A stretch of DNA of 23,358 bases from JAKFWF01 sp031429105 (GTDB lineage Bacteria > Pseudomonadota > Alphaproteobacteria > Rhizobiales > Hyphomicrobiaceae): positions 1 through 23,358 of the forward strand of contig JANOYV010000125.1 in NCBI GenBank assembly GCA_031429105.1. Direction: 5' to 3'. Every line of letters starts with the position of its first letter. The stretch's first letter is position 1. The position numbers and the translations under genes were made by a program. Shown in pieces: positions 14,473-21,778 of this stretch. Under the pieces are notes generated by a model. It did no database searches. It was not told the DNA's origin and saw only the letters and a program-made list of their open reading frames with translations.

Positions 14473-15426
14473 TCAAGCGCTGATCTGATTGACCGGCTTG
14501 CCCGCGAGCCAACCTTCGATGGCCGCAACCGTGCCACCATAGAAGAGCTTATAGGTCTCTTCGGTCACATACCCCAAATGAGGGGTCAGCAACGCGCACG
14601 GTTCTTGGCGAAGTGCGTGCTCCCAGGACAATGGTTCCTCATCGTAAACATCGAGGGCTGCGCCTGCGATTTTGCGACCGCGCAATGCAGCCAACAACGC
14701 CGCGCCGTCGATGATCGGCCCGCGCGACGTATTGATGATGGCAGCCGTCGATTTCATCAAACCGAGTTCGGTTGCCCCGACGATACCGCGTGTGCGGTCG
14801 GACAAAACCGAATGGATAGAGATAAAGTCCGACTGCTGGAACAGTTCATCCTTGGTGACCAACGTGGCGCCTGCTGCCGTCGCCGTCTCGAGCTTTAGGT
14901 TCTGGCTCCACGCGATCACCGGCATGCCGAAGGCGCGGCCGTAGCCAGCCATTTGCGTTCCGAGCTTGCCGAGGCCCAGTATGCCGAGCGTCTTGCCGCG
15001 CAAGTCCTGACCAACGGTCGTCTGCCAGGCGCCGGTGCGCATCGCCTGCGCCTCGAACGGGATGTGTCGAGCCAGTGACAACATCAGCCCAAACGCCAAT
15101 TCCGCAGTCGCATACCCGCCGCTAGGCGTGCCGCAAATCATGATGCCCTGCTTGAGGGCCGCGGCCAGATCGATCGACGCGTTGCGCATGCCAGTCGTCA
15201 CGCACAACTTCAAGTTGGGTAATTTTTCAATCAGCGCAGCTGGAAATGGCGTGCGCTCGCGCATGAGGCATACGATCTCGAACTCTGCCAATGCAGCAGC
15301 AGTAGATTCCTGCGTTACAAACGGCTGCCGGAACACCTGAATCCGGTGGGTGCGGGCGAGCGCAGTCCAGTTGGCCATGGCCAGAGCTACCCCTTGATAA
15401 TCATCAAGAATTGCAATTGACGGCAT
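14473..15426 (-). CDS. D-2-hydroxyacid dehydrogenase family protein
   Basis: A 317-residue NAD(P)-dependent oxidoreductase that reduces 2-keto acids to D-2-hydroxy acids or the reverse. The Rossmann motif GLGKLG is at 151-156 (LGILGLGKLGTQMAGYGRAFGM), the catalytic Arg235 in NTSRGP, Glu264 in YDEEPL and His283 in TPHLGY are all present. The N-terminal DDYQGVA and the TTGMRNASID stretch are typical of the phosphoglycerate-dehydrogenase-like group without ACT domain. The exact substrate (glyoxylate, hydroxypyruvate, phosphoglycerate or other) is not determinable. The ribosome site before ATG 15426 is weak (AGG). It is divergent from the zinc peptidase gene across a 92-base region with an inverted repeat. 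Confidence 0.88.
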   Translation of the reverse strand: MPSIAILDDYQGVALAMANWTALARTHRIQVFRQPFVTQESTAAALAEFEIVCLMRERTPFPAALIEKLPNLKLCVTTGMRNASIDLAAALKQGIMICGTPSGGYATAELAFGLMLSLARHIPFEAQAMRTGAWQTTVGQDLRGKTLGILGLGKLGTQMAGYGRAFGMPVIAWSQNLKLETATAAGATLVTKDELFQQSDFISIHSVLSDRTRGIVGATELGLMKSTAAIINTSRGPIIDGAALLAALRGRKIAGAALDVYDEEPLSWEHALRQEPCALLTPHLGYVTEETYKLFYGGTVAAIEGWLAGKPVNQISA

Positions 15427-15453
15427 TTTGCTAGGGCCCTTGTCCTATTTGTT

Positions 15454-15473
15454 GGCGTTTTAACGCCTATATT
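15454..15473. promoter_or_regulatory. Inverted repeat and -10-like box between divergent genes
   Basis: GGCGTT-TT-AACGCC (15454-15467) is a 6-base inverted repeat directly followed by TATATT (15468-15473), a good -10 for the zinc peptidase gene. No -35 at normal spacing is seen. The repeat would be placed well for a repressor or activator. Confidence 0.35.
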
Positions 15474-15518
15474 GCCATTACGCTGCCGAACCACTCGGCG
15501 GCAACACCAGGATGATGT

Positions 15519-16205
15519 ATGGCACTTGGGTTGATTGCCTTCGCGCTAATCATAGCACTCGCCTATCTTCCGGGCCTATGGGTCAGGGGAGTGCTGACCC
15601 GCCATGCCGTCGAGCGCACCGATTTTCCAGGCACCGGCGGGCAGCTTGCGCGGCACCTTCTCGATGAAATGAGGCTCACGACCGTAAAAGTCGAGGAAAC
15701 CAAGCTCGGCGATCACTACGACCCGATCGAAAAGGTCGTTCGGCTTTCGTCCGACCATTTCGGTAAGAAATCGCTCTCTGCCGTGGTCGTTGCAGCTCAC
15801 GAAGTCGGCCACGCCATGCAGGATGCAACGGACTACGCGCCATTGAAAGCCCGCACGAAATTGGCAAAGCAAGCTCATCGCGTGGAAATACTGGGCTCGA
15901 TCATCATGCTATTGTCGCCCGTGATGCTGATCTTGATGAAAACACCGGCCGCCATGCTGGTCGAATTGTTCCTTGGGCTGCTGGTGCTGTCGTTTGGCGT
16001 TTTGATGCACGCAGTGACGCTCCCCGTTGAATTCGACGCGAGCTTTCGTCGCGCACTCCCCGTTCTCAAAGCCGGCAATTACATCGCCGATGTCGACATG
16101 ATTTCGGCACGGCAAATTCTGCGGGCCGCCGCCTTGACCTATGTTGCCGCTGCCGCCATGAGCCTCCTCAACGTAACGCGCTGGTTGCGGATAATGCGGT
16201 TCTAG
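15519..16205 (+). CDS. Membrane zinc metallopeptidase (Zn_peptidase_2, YugP-like)
   Basis: A 228-residue membrane-bound putative neutral zinc metallopeptidase. The first 20 residues are an N-terminal helix, a soluble part carries the HEVGH zinc motif (His94, Glu95, His98) in VVVAAHEVGHAMQDA, and two adjacent long hydrophobic segments cover about 122-165, with a further one near the end. The segment LPVEFDASFRRAL (about residues 168-180) carries a Glu that in this family is placed to be the third zinc ligand. AGGA at 15509-15512 stands 6 bases before ATG 15519. Substrate unknown. The family often appears as a lone gene, and here it precedes an EamA transporter gene by 13 bases, so they may be co-transcribed. 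Confidence 0.88.
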   Translation: MALGLIAFALIIALAYLPGLWVRGVLTRHAVERTDFPGTGGQLARHLLDEMRLTTVKVEETKLGDHYDPIEKVVRLSSDHFGKKSLSAVVVAAHEVGHAMQDATDYAPLKARTKLAKQAHRVEILGSIIMLLSPVMLILMKTPAAMLVELFLGLLVLSFGVLMHAVTLPVEFDASFRRALPVLKAGNYIADVDMISARQILRAAALTYVAAAAMSLLNVTRWLRIMRF

Positions 16206-16218
16206 TGGGGCATCTAGA

Positions 16219-17121
16219 GTGACGGCAAAGCATTCGGTCACCGCTGCGACCTGCCAAGGTTTGATCGCAGTTGCACTGTGGGCGGCATTGGCCGCTTTTA
16301 GCACGTATGCTGGCCCGATTCCACCGTTCCAACTCAACGCCATGACGTTTGCGATTGGCACCCTGGTGGGCCTCGTCTACGCGCGCGCAACCGGCGAGCC
16401 AGTGCTGCGGATCTTGAGCGACATGCCACGTGGCGCCTGGGCACTCGGCATCTACGGGCTACTGTTGTTCCACGCCTGCTATTTCTACGCACTGCAGAAC
16501 GCTGCTCCGATCGAAGTGAGCTTGATCGTATATCTCTGGCCGTTGCTGATCGTATTGGCGTCGGGCCTGCTGCCTGTGCGACTGGGCGGACGCGGCCTTA
16601 AATGGTGGCACATTGTCGGTGCGCTGTTGGCCTTTGCCGGCACCATCCTGATCTTGCTTGGGGCAAGTGCTAGGCCAGACTTCGGCGGCAGCGCCAGCGG
16701 CTATCTCGCGGCCATCGCGGCAGCGCTGATCTGGTCAAGCTATTCAGTGGCCTCACGCCTTTACCAGAACGTGCCAAGTTCAGCCGTTATCGGCAGTTGT
16801 GCTGCGACTGCGATCGGCTCGGCTGTGCTGCATTTCGCGTTGGAGACCACCGTTTGGCCGACCAACACGACAGCTTGGCTCGCGATCCTCGGCCTCGGAC
16901 TTCGCCCGGTTGGCCTCGCCTTCTACGTCTGGGATCGCGGCATGAAACACGGTAACTTGCAACTACTGGGCGCCGCGTCGTACGCAACGCCGCTACTGTC
17001 CACCGTGATCATGGCAGCCCTTGGCCTCGGCCAAGCGACCAGCACGCTGTGGATCGCAGCCGTACTGGTGACCGCCGGCGCGCTGATCGCGGCTTGGGAC
17101 ACGCTGTTCGGCAACTCCTAG
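16219..17121 (+). CDS. EamA/DMT-family transporter (YddG-like)
   Basis: A 300-residue inner-membrane protein with about ten hydrophobic helices arranged as two EamA repeats (about 15-140 and 155-295). Typical pieces are LQNAAPIEVSLIVYLWPLLIV in repeat one, split at about residues 93-113, then AAALIWSSYSVASR opening repeat two and LLGAASYATPLLSTV near the end. This layout and the YLWPLL element are closest to the YddG-type exporters of aromatic amino acids, but the substrate is only a guess. The start is GTG 16219, with GGGG about eight bases ahead; the next in-frame ATG would remove the first helix. The stop TAG lies within CTAG, which also supplies the stop of the convergent argE gene. Confidence 0.85.
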   Translation: MTAKHSVTAATCQGLIAVALWAALAAFSTYAGPIPPFQLNAMTFAIGTLVGLVYARATGEPVLRILSDMPRGAWALGIYGLLLFHACYFYALQNAAPIEVSLIVYLWPLLIVLASGLLPVRLGGRGLKWWHIVGALLAFAGTILILLGASARPDFGGSASGYLAAIAAALIWSSYSVASRLYQNVPSSAVIGSCAATAIGSAVLHFALETTVWPTNTTAWLAILGLGLRPVGLAFYVWDRGMKHGNLQLLGAASYATPLLSTVIMAALGLGQATSTLWIAAVLVTAGALIAAWDTLFGNS

Positions 17122-18278
17122 GCAGCCTTCGCCCAATCGGCCAATCGCTGCATGAAGCCCATGCACTTGTCGAGTTCGGCAACTTCAATCCACTCGTTGG
17201 CCGTGTGCGCCTGCGCAATGTCACCAGGACCGCAGACGACCGATGGCACGCCACCCATTTGGAACAGTCCAGCCTCGGTGCCGTAAGGCACAGCGAATGT
17301 CTCGTTCTGGCCGGCAAGTTTCTGGCAGAGTGTCACCACTTCGGAGCCCGCTTCCGCACCGAACGGCGGCACCATGCCAGTCTGGCGAACCACGATATCG
17401 GCCTCGGGCGCGACCGCCTGCATTTGAGGCACGAGCTTGGCAGCGACGGCCTTGATGCGCGCCTCCCATGGTGCCAAATCAAAGCCCGGCATGGCGCGGA
17501 TTTCCCAGCCAATCCAAGCGGTGCCCGGCACAATGTTACTTGAGGTGCCACCATGCACTTGCGTCACTGTAAGCGTGTGCCACGGCGGGTCAAACCGATG
17601 ATTGTGCGGCAGCGCTTTGATCTCGGCCGCCATTTTGTGCAACTCGACGAGCAGTTCAGTGGCATAGGTTGCCGCGTTGACGCCGAGTGGCGCTTTACTG
17701 GAATGGACCGGGTGGCCGGTCAGATCGATCCGGTAGCGCGCACCGCCCTTGTGTGCGTCAACAACCGTCATGTTGGTCGGTTCGCCGACGAACACGATGC
17801 GCGGTTTGGCAAGGCGGCCGCCCATTTCGGCGATCATCGGGCGAACGCCCGTGCAGCCAACTTCCTCATCGTATGAAAACACGATGTGGATCGGCGCCGA
17901 TAACTTGTGCTTCTTAAAAAGCGGCACGGCGGCTAATACGCAGGCAAGATAGCCCTTCATGTCGCACGTACCGCGCCCGTAGAGTTTGCCGTCCAACTCG
18001 ACCATCGTAAAGGGGTCACGATCCCAGGCCTGATCAGTTACCGGCACAACATCCATATGTCCCGATAAGCCGATGCCAGGCACGTCGGCTGGTCCGATGG
18101 TCGCGAACAAGCTGGTGTGGATGCCGTTCGGGTCCGGCACCATTTGGCTTTCGACACCGTGACTTGTGAGATAGTCACGGATGAACTCGGCCATCGGGAT
18201 GTTGGTTTTAAAGCTCGTCGTATCGAACGCGATCAAGCGGCCAAGCATCTCTTTGGCGGTGGTGGTCTGGGCAATCAT
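17118..18278 (-). CDS. argE: Acetylornithine deacetylase (M20 family)
   Basis: A 386-residue cytoplasmic zinc hydrolase that releases ornithine from N-acetylornithine in arginine synthesis. Metal and catalytic residues are in place: SGHMDVVPV with His74 and Asp76, YGRGTCDMKG with bridging Asp106, SYDEEVGCTG with Glu138/Glu139, GEPT with Glu166, and the last ligand His358 in AHTANEW. The dimerisation lid spans about 175-290. The GRGTCDMKG and DEEVGCTG pattern, together with length, favours ArgE over the succinyl-diaminopimelate homologue DapE, though a related amidohydrolase role is possible. It starts 10 bases after apaG stops, so the two form an operon. Its stop codon overlaps that of the convergent EamA gene. 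Confidence 0.88.
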   Translation of the reverse strand: MIAQTTTAKEMLGRLIAFDTTSFKTNIPMAEFIRDYLTSHGVESQMVPDPNGIHTSLFATIGPADVPGIGLSGHMDVVPVTDQAWDRDPFTMVELDGKLYGRGTCDMKGYLACVLAAVPLFKKHKLSAPIHIVFSYDEEVGCTGVRPMIAEMGGRLAKPRIVFVGEPTNMTVVDAHKGGARYRIDLTGHPVHSSKAPLGVNAATYATELLVELHKMAAEIKALPHNHRFDPPWHTLTVTQVHGGTSSNIVPGTAWIGWEIRAMPGFDLAPWEARIKAVAAKLVPQMQAVAPEADIVVRQTGMVPPFGAEAGSEVVTLCQKLAGQNETFAVPYGTEAGLFQMGGVPSVVCGPGDIAQAHTANEWIEVAELDKCMGFMQRLADWAKAA

Positions 18279-18288
18279 CGAATCTCTT

Positions 18289-18681
18289 TCAGTTCAAGCG
18301 GCGTTGGCCGAAGGGACTATCGAGCGAGAACGCCGGGATCGCGATATCGAACAGCTTACCCGCGCGATCGGCCATCTGGTAGCTACCGACCATGATGCCA
18401 GACGGCGTGCGCAGCGGACAGCCCGACGTGTACCGGAAGCTCTCGCCCGCTGCGATGTGCGGCGTTTGCCCGATGACGCCGGGCCCGCGCACTTCCTCGC
18501 GATGGCCGCGCGTGTCGGTGATCTGCCAAACGCGACTCCGCAGATGCATCGTTTCCGCACCTTCGTTGATGATCTCAACCGTATAGGTCCAGAAATAATA
18601 ATTCTCCTCCGGCGTCGACTGGTCAGACTTGAACTCAGGGTTCACGCGGACTCGGATGCCATGGGTGACAGCTTCGTACAT
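18289..18681 (-). CDS. apaG: ApaG (Co2+/Mg2+ efflux-associated DUF525 protein)
   Basis: A 130-residue single-domain protein with a fibronectin-like fold. MYEAVTHGIRVRVNPEF, then ENYYFWTYTVEIINEG, HLRSRVWQITD, and GESFRYTSGCPLRTPSGIMVGSYQM cover the whole family signature. Its biochemical role is unclear; it is linked genetically to divalent cation efflux and binds pyrophosphate compounds in some reports. The frame is open up to 18771, but ATG 18681 gives the normal length and N-terminus, and a promoter candidate at 18729-18756 lies inside the longer frame. The ribosome site is weak. It leads an operon with argE. Confidence 0.93.
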   Translation of the reverse strand: MYEAVTHGIRVRVNPEFKSDQSTPEENYYFWTYTVEIINEGAETMHLRSRVWQITDTRGHREEVRGPGVIGQTPHIAAGESFRYTSGCPLRTPSGIMVGSYQMADRAGKLFDIAIPAFSLDSPFGQRRLN

Positions 18682-18728
18682 TTTGGGACTCTGGAGTGAA
18701 GCTTGCTCAATTGGGATGCCAGAGACCG

Positions 18729-18756
18729 ACCATATGGCAGCGCCGGGCCGGGTCAA
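18729..18756 (-). promoter_or_regulatory. Promoter candidate for apaG-argE
   Basis: On the minus strand TTGACC (18756-18751) and TATGGT (18734-18729) are 16 bases apart, pointing toward ATG 18681 with a leader of about 40 bases. The -35 matches five of six consensus bases and the -10 four of six. Confidence 0.45.
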
Positions 18757-18774
18757 GAGCGCAAGCGTCACAAG

Positions 18775-18791
18775 ATTGACGTGTGGTCAAT
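18775..18791. promoter_or_regulatory. Operator-like inverted repeat ATTGAC-N5-GTCAAT
   Basis: Perfect 6-base arms (18775-18780 and 18786-18791) in the divergent region between apaG and the WD40 gene, 19 bases upstream of the apaG -35 candidate. It could bind a dimeric regulator. The regulator is unknown, and chance occurrence cannot be excluded. Confidence 0.4.
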
Positions 18792-18903
18792 GATTGGCTT
18801 CGAAACGGGCGACCAATCTGCCGGAATATTCCGCGCGATACGGTGTGATTTCGTGGGTCGGGTGCTTTGATCGCATGAGATTTGCGCGAACAGGGCCAAC
18901 ACC

Positions 18904-20007
18904 ATGGACAACAGACTGTCTCGCCGAACAACACTTGGGCTTGCAGCCGGTCTAGCAGCTATTGGACTACCAAGGACAGCCGCGTTCGCCCAAATGGCAG
19001 CGAGCGATACCGGGCAAAACGCGAACCCACCCGAGGACAAAAGCGAAGTCTGGTTTACAGCGATCACCGTCTCGACGGACGGTCGCCTGATTGCCGGCGC
19101 CAGCTTGAGCCGGGCGATCGGCATCTGGGAGTTGGCGACCGGTCGACTGATCAAGCAATTCGTGTTTCCGGAAACTCAAAATTCAGTGGGGGCACTGGCC
19201 TTCACGCCAGACGGCGAAAGGCTTCTCGTTGGCAATGCGCCCCACCGGCGACGGAGCAAAGGCAAGGCGCTACTGGAATACGACATGGCCAGCGGCGACA
19301 TACTCAACCAAGTTTCGGTCGATCCGAACTGGGTGCATCAGATCGCCACCTGCGCCACGGTTGACTGGTTTGCGACGGCCGGCGGCGGCTATGATCGTTC
19401 GCTGCGCATATGGAAGAGCCAGGGCTTACAGCCTCATCACATTTGGCCGGCGCACGAAAGTGCCGTTTTGGCGGTCGCGATATCACCGAATGGCACGCGC
19501 ATTATCACCGGGGGTGGCCATAGCCATCGCGGCGGTCGTGACCCCAGCGTGCGGATCTGGGATGCGCGAACGGCGCAGCAGTTACATAAGTTGGGTGGTC
19601 ACGCACAAAGCATTGTGGATCTCGTGATTACCGCAGATGGTCGCCGCCTCGTCAGCCTCAGTAGCGACGCGGTTCAAGTCTGGGCACTCGATACCGGCAA
19701 GCTCGTCAGCCGCGCCAAGCTCGTGGAGGATAATGCCACAGCTAAAAAGCTATCGCCCGACGGACGCTATCTGGTCAGCTTGACGACAGGAGATGTGGGC
19801 GTCTGGATCACGCAAGCCGTCGCGACCGGTCGAACCCTGCTCCAAACCCGGCGCAAGACCAGCCAAATCGAGCCGGTGACGATCTCAGCCAATAGCGCGC
19901 TGATCATCATAGGCGGTGCAAGTGGTACAATCGACATTCAAACAGCAGCGACCGGTGCAATGCTCCGACAGATGGAACCACTGCCGCTGCCGGTCAAGCC
20001 TCAGTAA
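18904..20007 (+). CDS. Probable Tat-exported WD40 beta-propeller protein
   Basis: A 367-residue protein whose N-terminus is a twin-arginine signal: SRRTTLGL with Arg7-Arg8, an Ala/Leu-rich helix, and cleavage after AFA near residue 29. From about 48 to the end come seven WD40-like blades, each with a DGR-type turn and an (I/V)W strand: IGIWELATGRL, LLEYDMASGDI, LRIWKSQG, VRIWDARTAQQ, VQVWALDTGKL, VGVWITQAV and the degenerate IDIQTAATGAM. Seven blades make a closed propeller, so it is likely a folded periplasmic scaffold. No catalytic residues are seen. A Tat signal suggests folding before export. ATG 18904 has a weak AGGG nine bases ahead. Its last 7 bases overlap the end of the convergent acyl-CoA dehydrogenase gene. 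The partner is unknown. Confidence 0.85.
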   Translation: MDNRLSRRTTLGLAAGLAAIGLPRTAAFAQMAASDTGQNANPPEDKSEVWFTAITVSTDGRLIAGASLSRAIGIWELATGRLIKQFVFPETQNSVGALAFTPDGERLLVGNAPHRRRSKGKALLEYDMASGDILNQVSVDPNWVHQIATCATVDWFATAGGGYDRSLRIWKSQGLQPHHIWPAHESAVLAVAISPNGTRIITGGGHSHRGGRDPSVRIWDARTAQQLHKLGGHAQSIVDLVITADGRRLVSLSSDAVQVWALDTGKLVSRAKLVEDNATAKKLSPDGRYLVSLTTGDVGVWITQAVATGRTLLQTRRKTSQIEPVTISANSALIIIGGASGTIDIQTAATGAMLRQMEPLPLPVKPQ

Positions 20008-21179
20008 CTGCGCGGAAGTCCAAGAACGTGTTGCGCGACGTAAGCCAGCACCATGTTGGTCGAGATCGGCGCTGTCTGATAGAGCCGGGTTTCGCGCCAC
20101 TTGCGCTCGATGCCGTATTCGCGCGCGTAGGCGAACCCGCCGAACGTCTGCATGCAAGCCTCAGCGGCTTTCCAGGCGGCGTCGGCTGCGAGCATCTTGC
20201 CCATGTTGGCTTCCGCTCCGCAATCGCGACCGGCTTCGAACAGGGCGGCGGCTTTGCCTACCATCAGGTCGGCTGCGAGATACTCGGCGTGGGCGCGAGC
20301 GATCGGGAACTGCACGCCTTGGTTTTGACCTATCGGGCGTCCGAATACGACGCGCTCCTTGGCATAGTCCGTGGCCCGTCGTGTAAAATAGCGGGCATCG
20401 CCCAGACACTCGGCCGCAATTAAAATGCGCTCGGCATTCATGCTATCGACGATGTACTTGAAGCCTTTACCTTCCTCGCCGACGAGGTTCTCGGCTGGCA
20501 CTTCAAGGTTATCGATGAACACTTCGCAGGTGTTGTGATTGATCATCGCGTCGATCTTTTTCATCTCGATGCCGCGACCTTTGGCTTCGCGCAGATCGAC
20601 GATAAACACAGACAACCCATCCGACCGCTTTTTCACCTTGTCGGCGGGCGTGGTGCGGGCAAGCAGCAACATCAAGTCCGACTGCATGACGCGGCTGGTC
20701 CAGACCTTCTGACCGTTGACGATGTAGCGGTCGTTGCCCTTCTTCTCAGCGCGCGTCTTGAGCTGCGTGGTATCGCTGCCTGTGGTCGGCTCGGTTACGC
20801 CGAATGCCTGTAGTCGCAACGAGCCATCGGCGATGCCGGGAAGGTATTTTTGCTTTTGCGCTGCGTTCCCGTGCTTGAGCACCGTGCCCATCGTATACAT
20901 CTGGGCATGGCAGGCAGCCGCATTGCAGCCCTCGGCGTGGATCGTCTCAAGGATGGCGACCGCAGCACTCAGCGGCAAACCAGCGCCGCCAAACTCTTCC
21001 GGGATCAGCGCACCGAGGTAGCCAGCTTCGGTGAGGGCCGTTACGAACTCTGTCGGATAGGCATCCTCCCGATCGAGTTTCATCCAATAAGCATTGGGAA
21101 AACCATCGCAAACGCGCTTTATGCCATCGCGGATTTCACTCCACTGCGGCTCAAGCGGCATCATGAGGGGCGAGGTCAT
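20001..21179 (-). CDS. Acyl-CoA dehydrogenase family flavoprotein
   Basis: A 392-residue FAD enzyme that introduces a 2,3 double bond in an acyl-CoA thioester. Domain order is normal: N-terminal helical (about 10-120), beta domain with LQAFGVTEPTTGSDTT (123-138) and YIVNGQKVWTS (152-162), C-terminal helical part with YAKERVVFGRPIGQNQ. The usual late catalytic Glu (YEGT region) is missing; that place reads LYQTAPISTN. However, Glu250 in MNAERILIA matches the position used as catalytic base in isovaleryl- and long-chain-acyl-CoA dehydrogenases, so activity is likely. The C-terminus ends VLGLPRSY. Substrate undetermined. The ribosome site before ATG 21179 is weak. It lies 84 bases beyond tspO on the same strand and may be transcribed separately. 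Confidence 0.9.
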   Translation of the reverse strand: MTSPLMMPLEPQWSEIRDGIKRVCDGFPNAYWMKLDREDAYPTEFVTALTEAGYLGALIPEEFGGAGLPLSAAVAILETIHAEGCNAAACHAQMYTMGTVLKHGNAAQKQKYLPGIADGSLRLQAFGVTEPTTGSDTTQLKTRAEKKGNDRYIVNGQKVWTSRVMQSDLMLLLARTTPADKVKKRSDGLSVFIVDLREAKGRGIEMKKIDAMINHNTCEVFIDNLEVPAENLVGEEGKGFKYIVDSMNAERILIAAECLGDARYFTRRATDYAKERVVFGRPIGQNQGVQFPIARAHAEYLAADLMVGKAAALFEAGRDCGAEANMGKMLAADAAWKAAEACMQTFGGFAYAREYGIERKWRETRLYQTAPISTNMVLAYVAQHVLGLPRSY

Positions 21180-21263
21180 ATTGGTTGCTCATTTGCTGAT
21201 CTGTTCTTACCGGCTTGACGCTTAATGCTGCCATCGCCGCCGGTCCACCGCAGAGCGCGCAAC

Positions 21264-21767
21264 TCAGAAAGGCGCGTTTAGCTGGACTATGCGGTAGTTG
21301 AGGGCGCCAGCAAAGGTAACCCAGGCAAGATAGGGCGCCAGCAGCCACCCGGCGGTGGTCGAGAACCGCCGCAACGCCAGGATCATCGCCACAATCGACA
21401 GCCACAGAAATGCGACCTCGAACAACGCAATGTCGGGACGCTGCAGCTTGAAGAAAAACAAACTCCACAGCACATTGGCGACGCCGTTGACCGTGTAGAG
21501 CGCGATGATCAGTGGGCCCGCTGACCGAGCACGAGGACTGTTCCAGGCATAGACGGCGGCGGCAGCGGACAATGCGAAGATGATGGTCCAAGCCGGGCCG
21601 AAGGCCCAATCGGGCGGTTGAAACCACGGTTTGCGAAGTGAATAATACCAAGGCCCGATTTCAGACAGCAGGCCGCCGACGGTGGCAACCGTAACTGCCC
21701 AAAGTCCAGCGAACACCACCGGGGCCCGATTTCCCGGTCGGCCAAACGCTGCCCGTGTTTCGCTCAT
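21264..21767 (-). CDS. tspO: TspO/MBR family tryptophan-rich sensory protein
   Basis: A 167-residue membrane protein with five predicted helices and many Trp residues. The family signature is plain: WYYSLRKPWFQPPDWAFGPAW in loop and helix 2 (about residues 40-60), then NVLWSLFFF and AWVTFAGALNYRI in the last helix. In phototrophic alphaproteobacteria TspO (CrtK) binds porphyrins and tunes photopigment gene expression with oxygen, from the outer membrane. The frame is open up to 21914, overlapping bchP, but ATG 21767 gives the normal length and lies 11 bases after the bchP stop. The ribosome site is weak, so translational coupling to bchP is plausible. Confidence 0.93.
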   Translation of the reverse strand: MSETRAAFGRPGNRAPVVFAGLWAVTVATVGGLLSEIGPWYYSLRKPWFQPPDWAFGPAWTIIFALSAAAAVYAWNSPRARSAGPLIIALYTVNGVANVLWSLFFFKLQRPDIALFEVAFLWLSIVAMILALRRFSTTAGWLLAPYLAWVTFAGALNYRIVQLNAPF

Positions 21768-21778
21768 CCAATCCAACT

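Noticed and set aside
14287..14898. Plus-strand open frame of 203 codons across the epimerase/dehydrogenase junction
   Set aside because: It overlaps two complete minus-strand enzymes and shows no domain.
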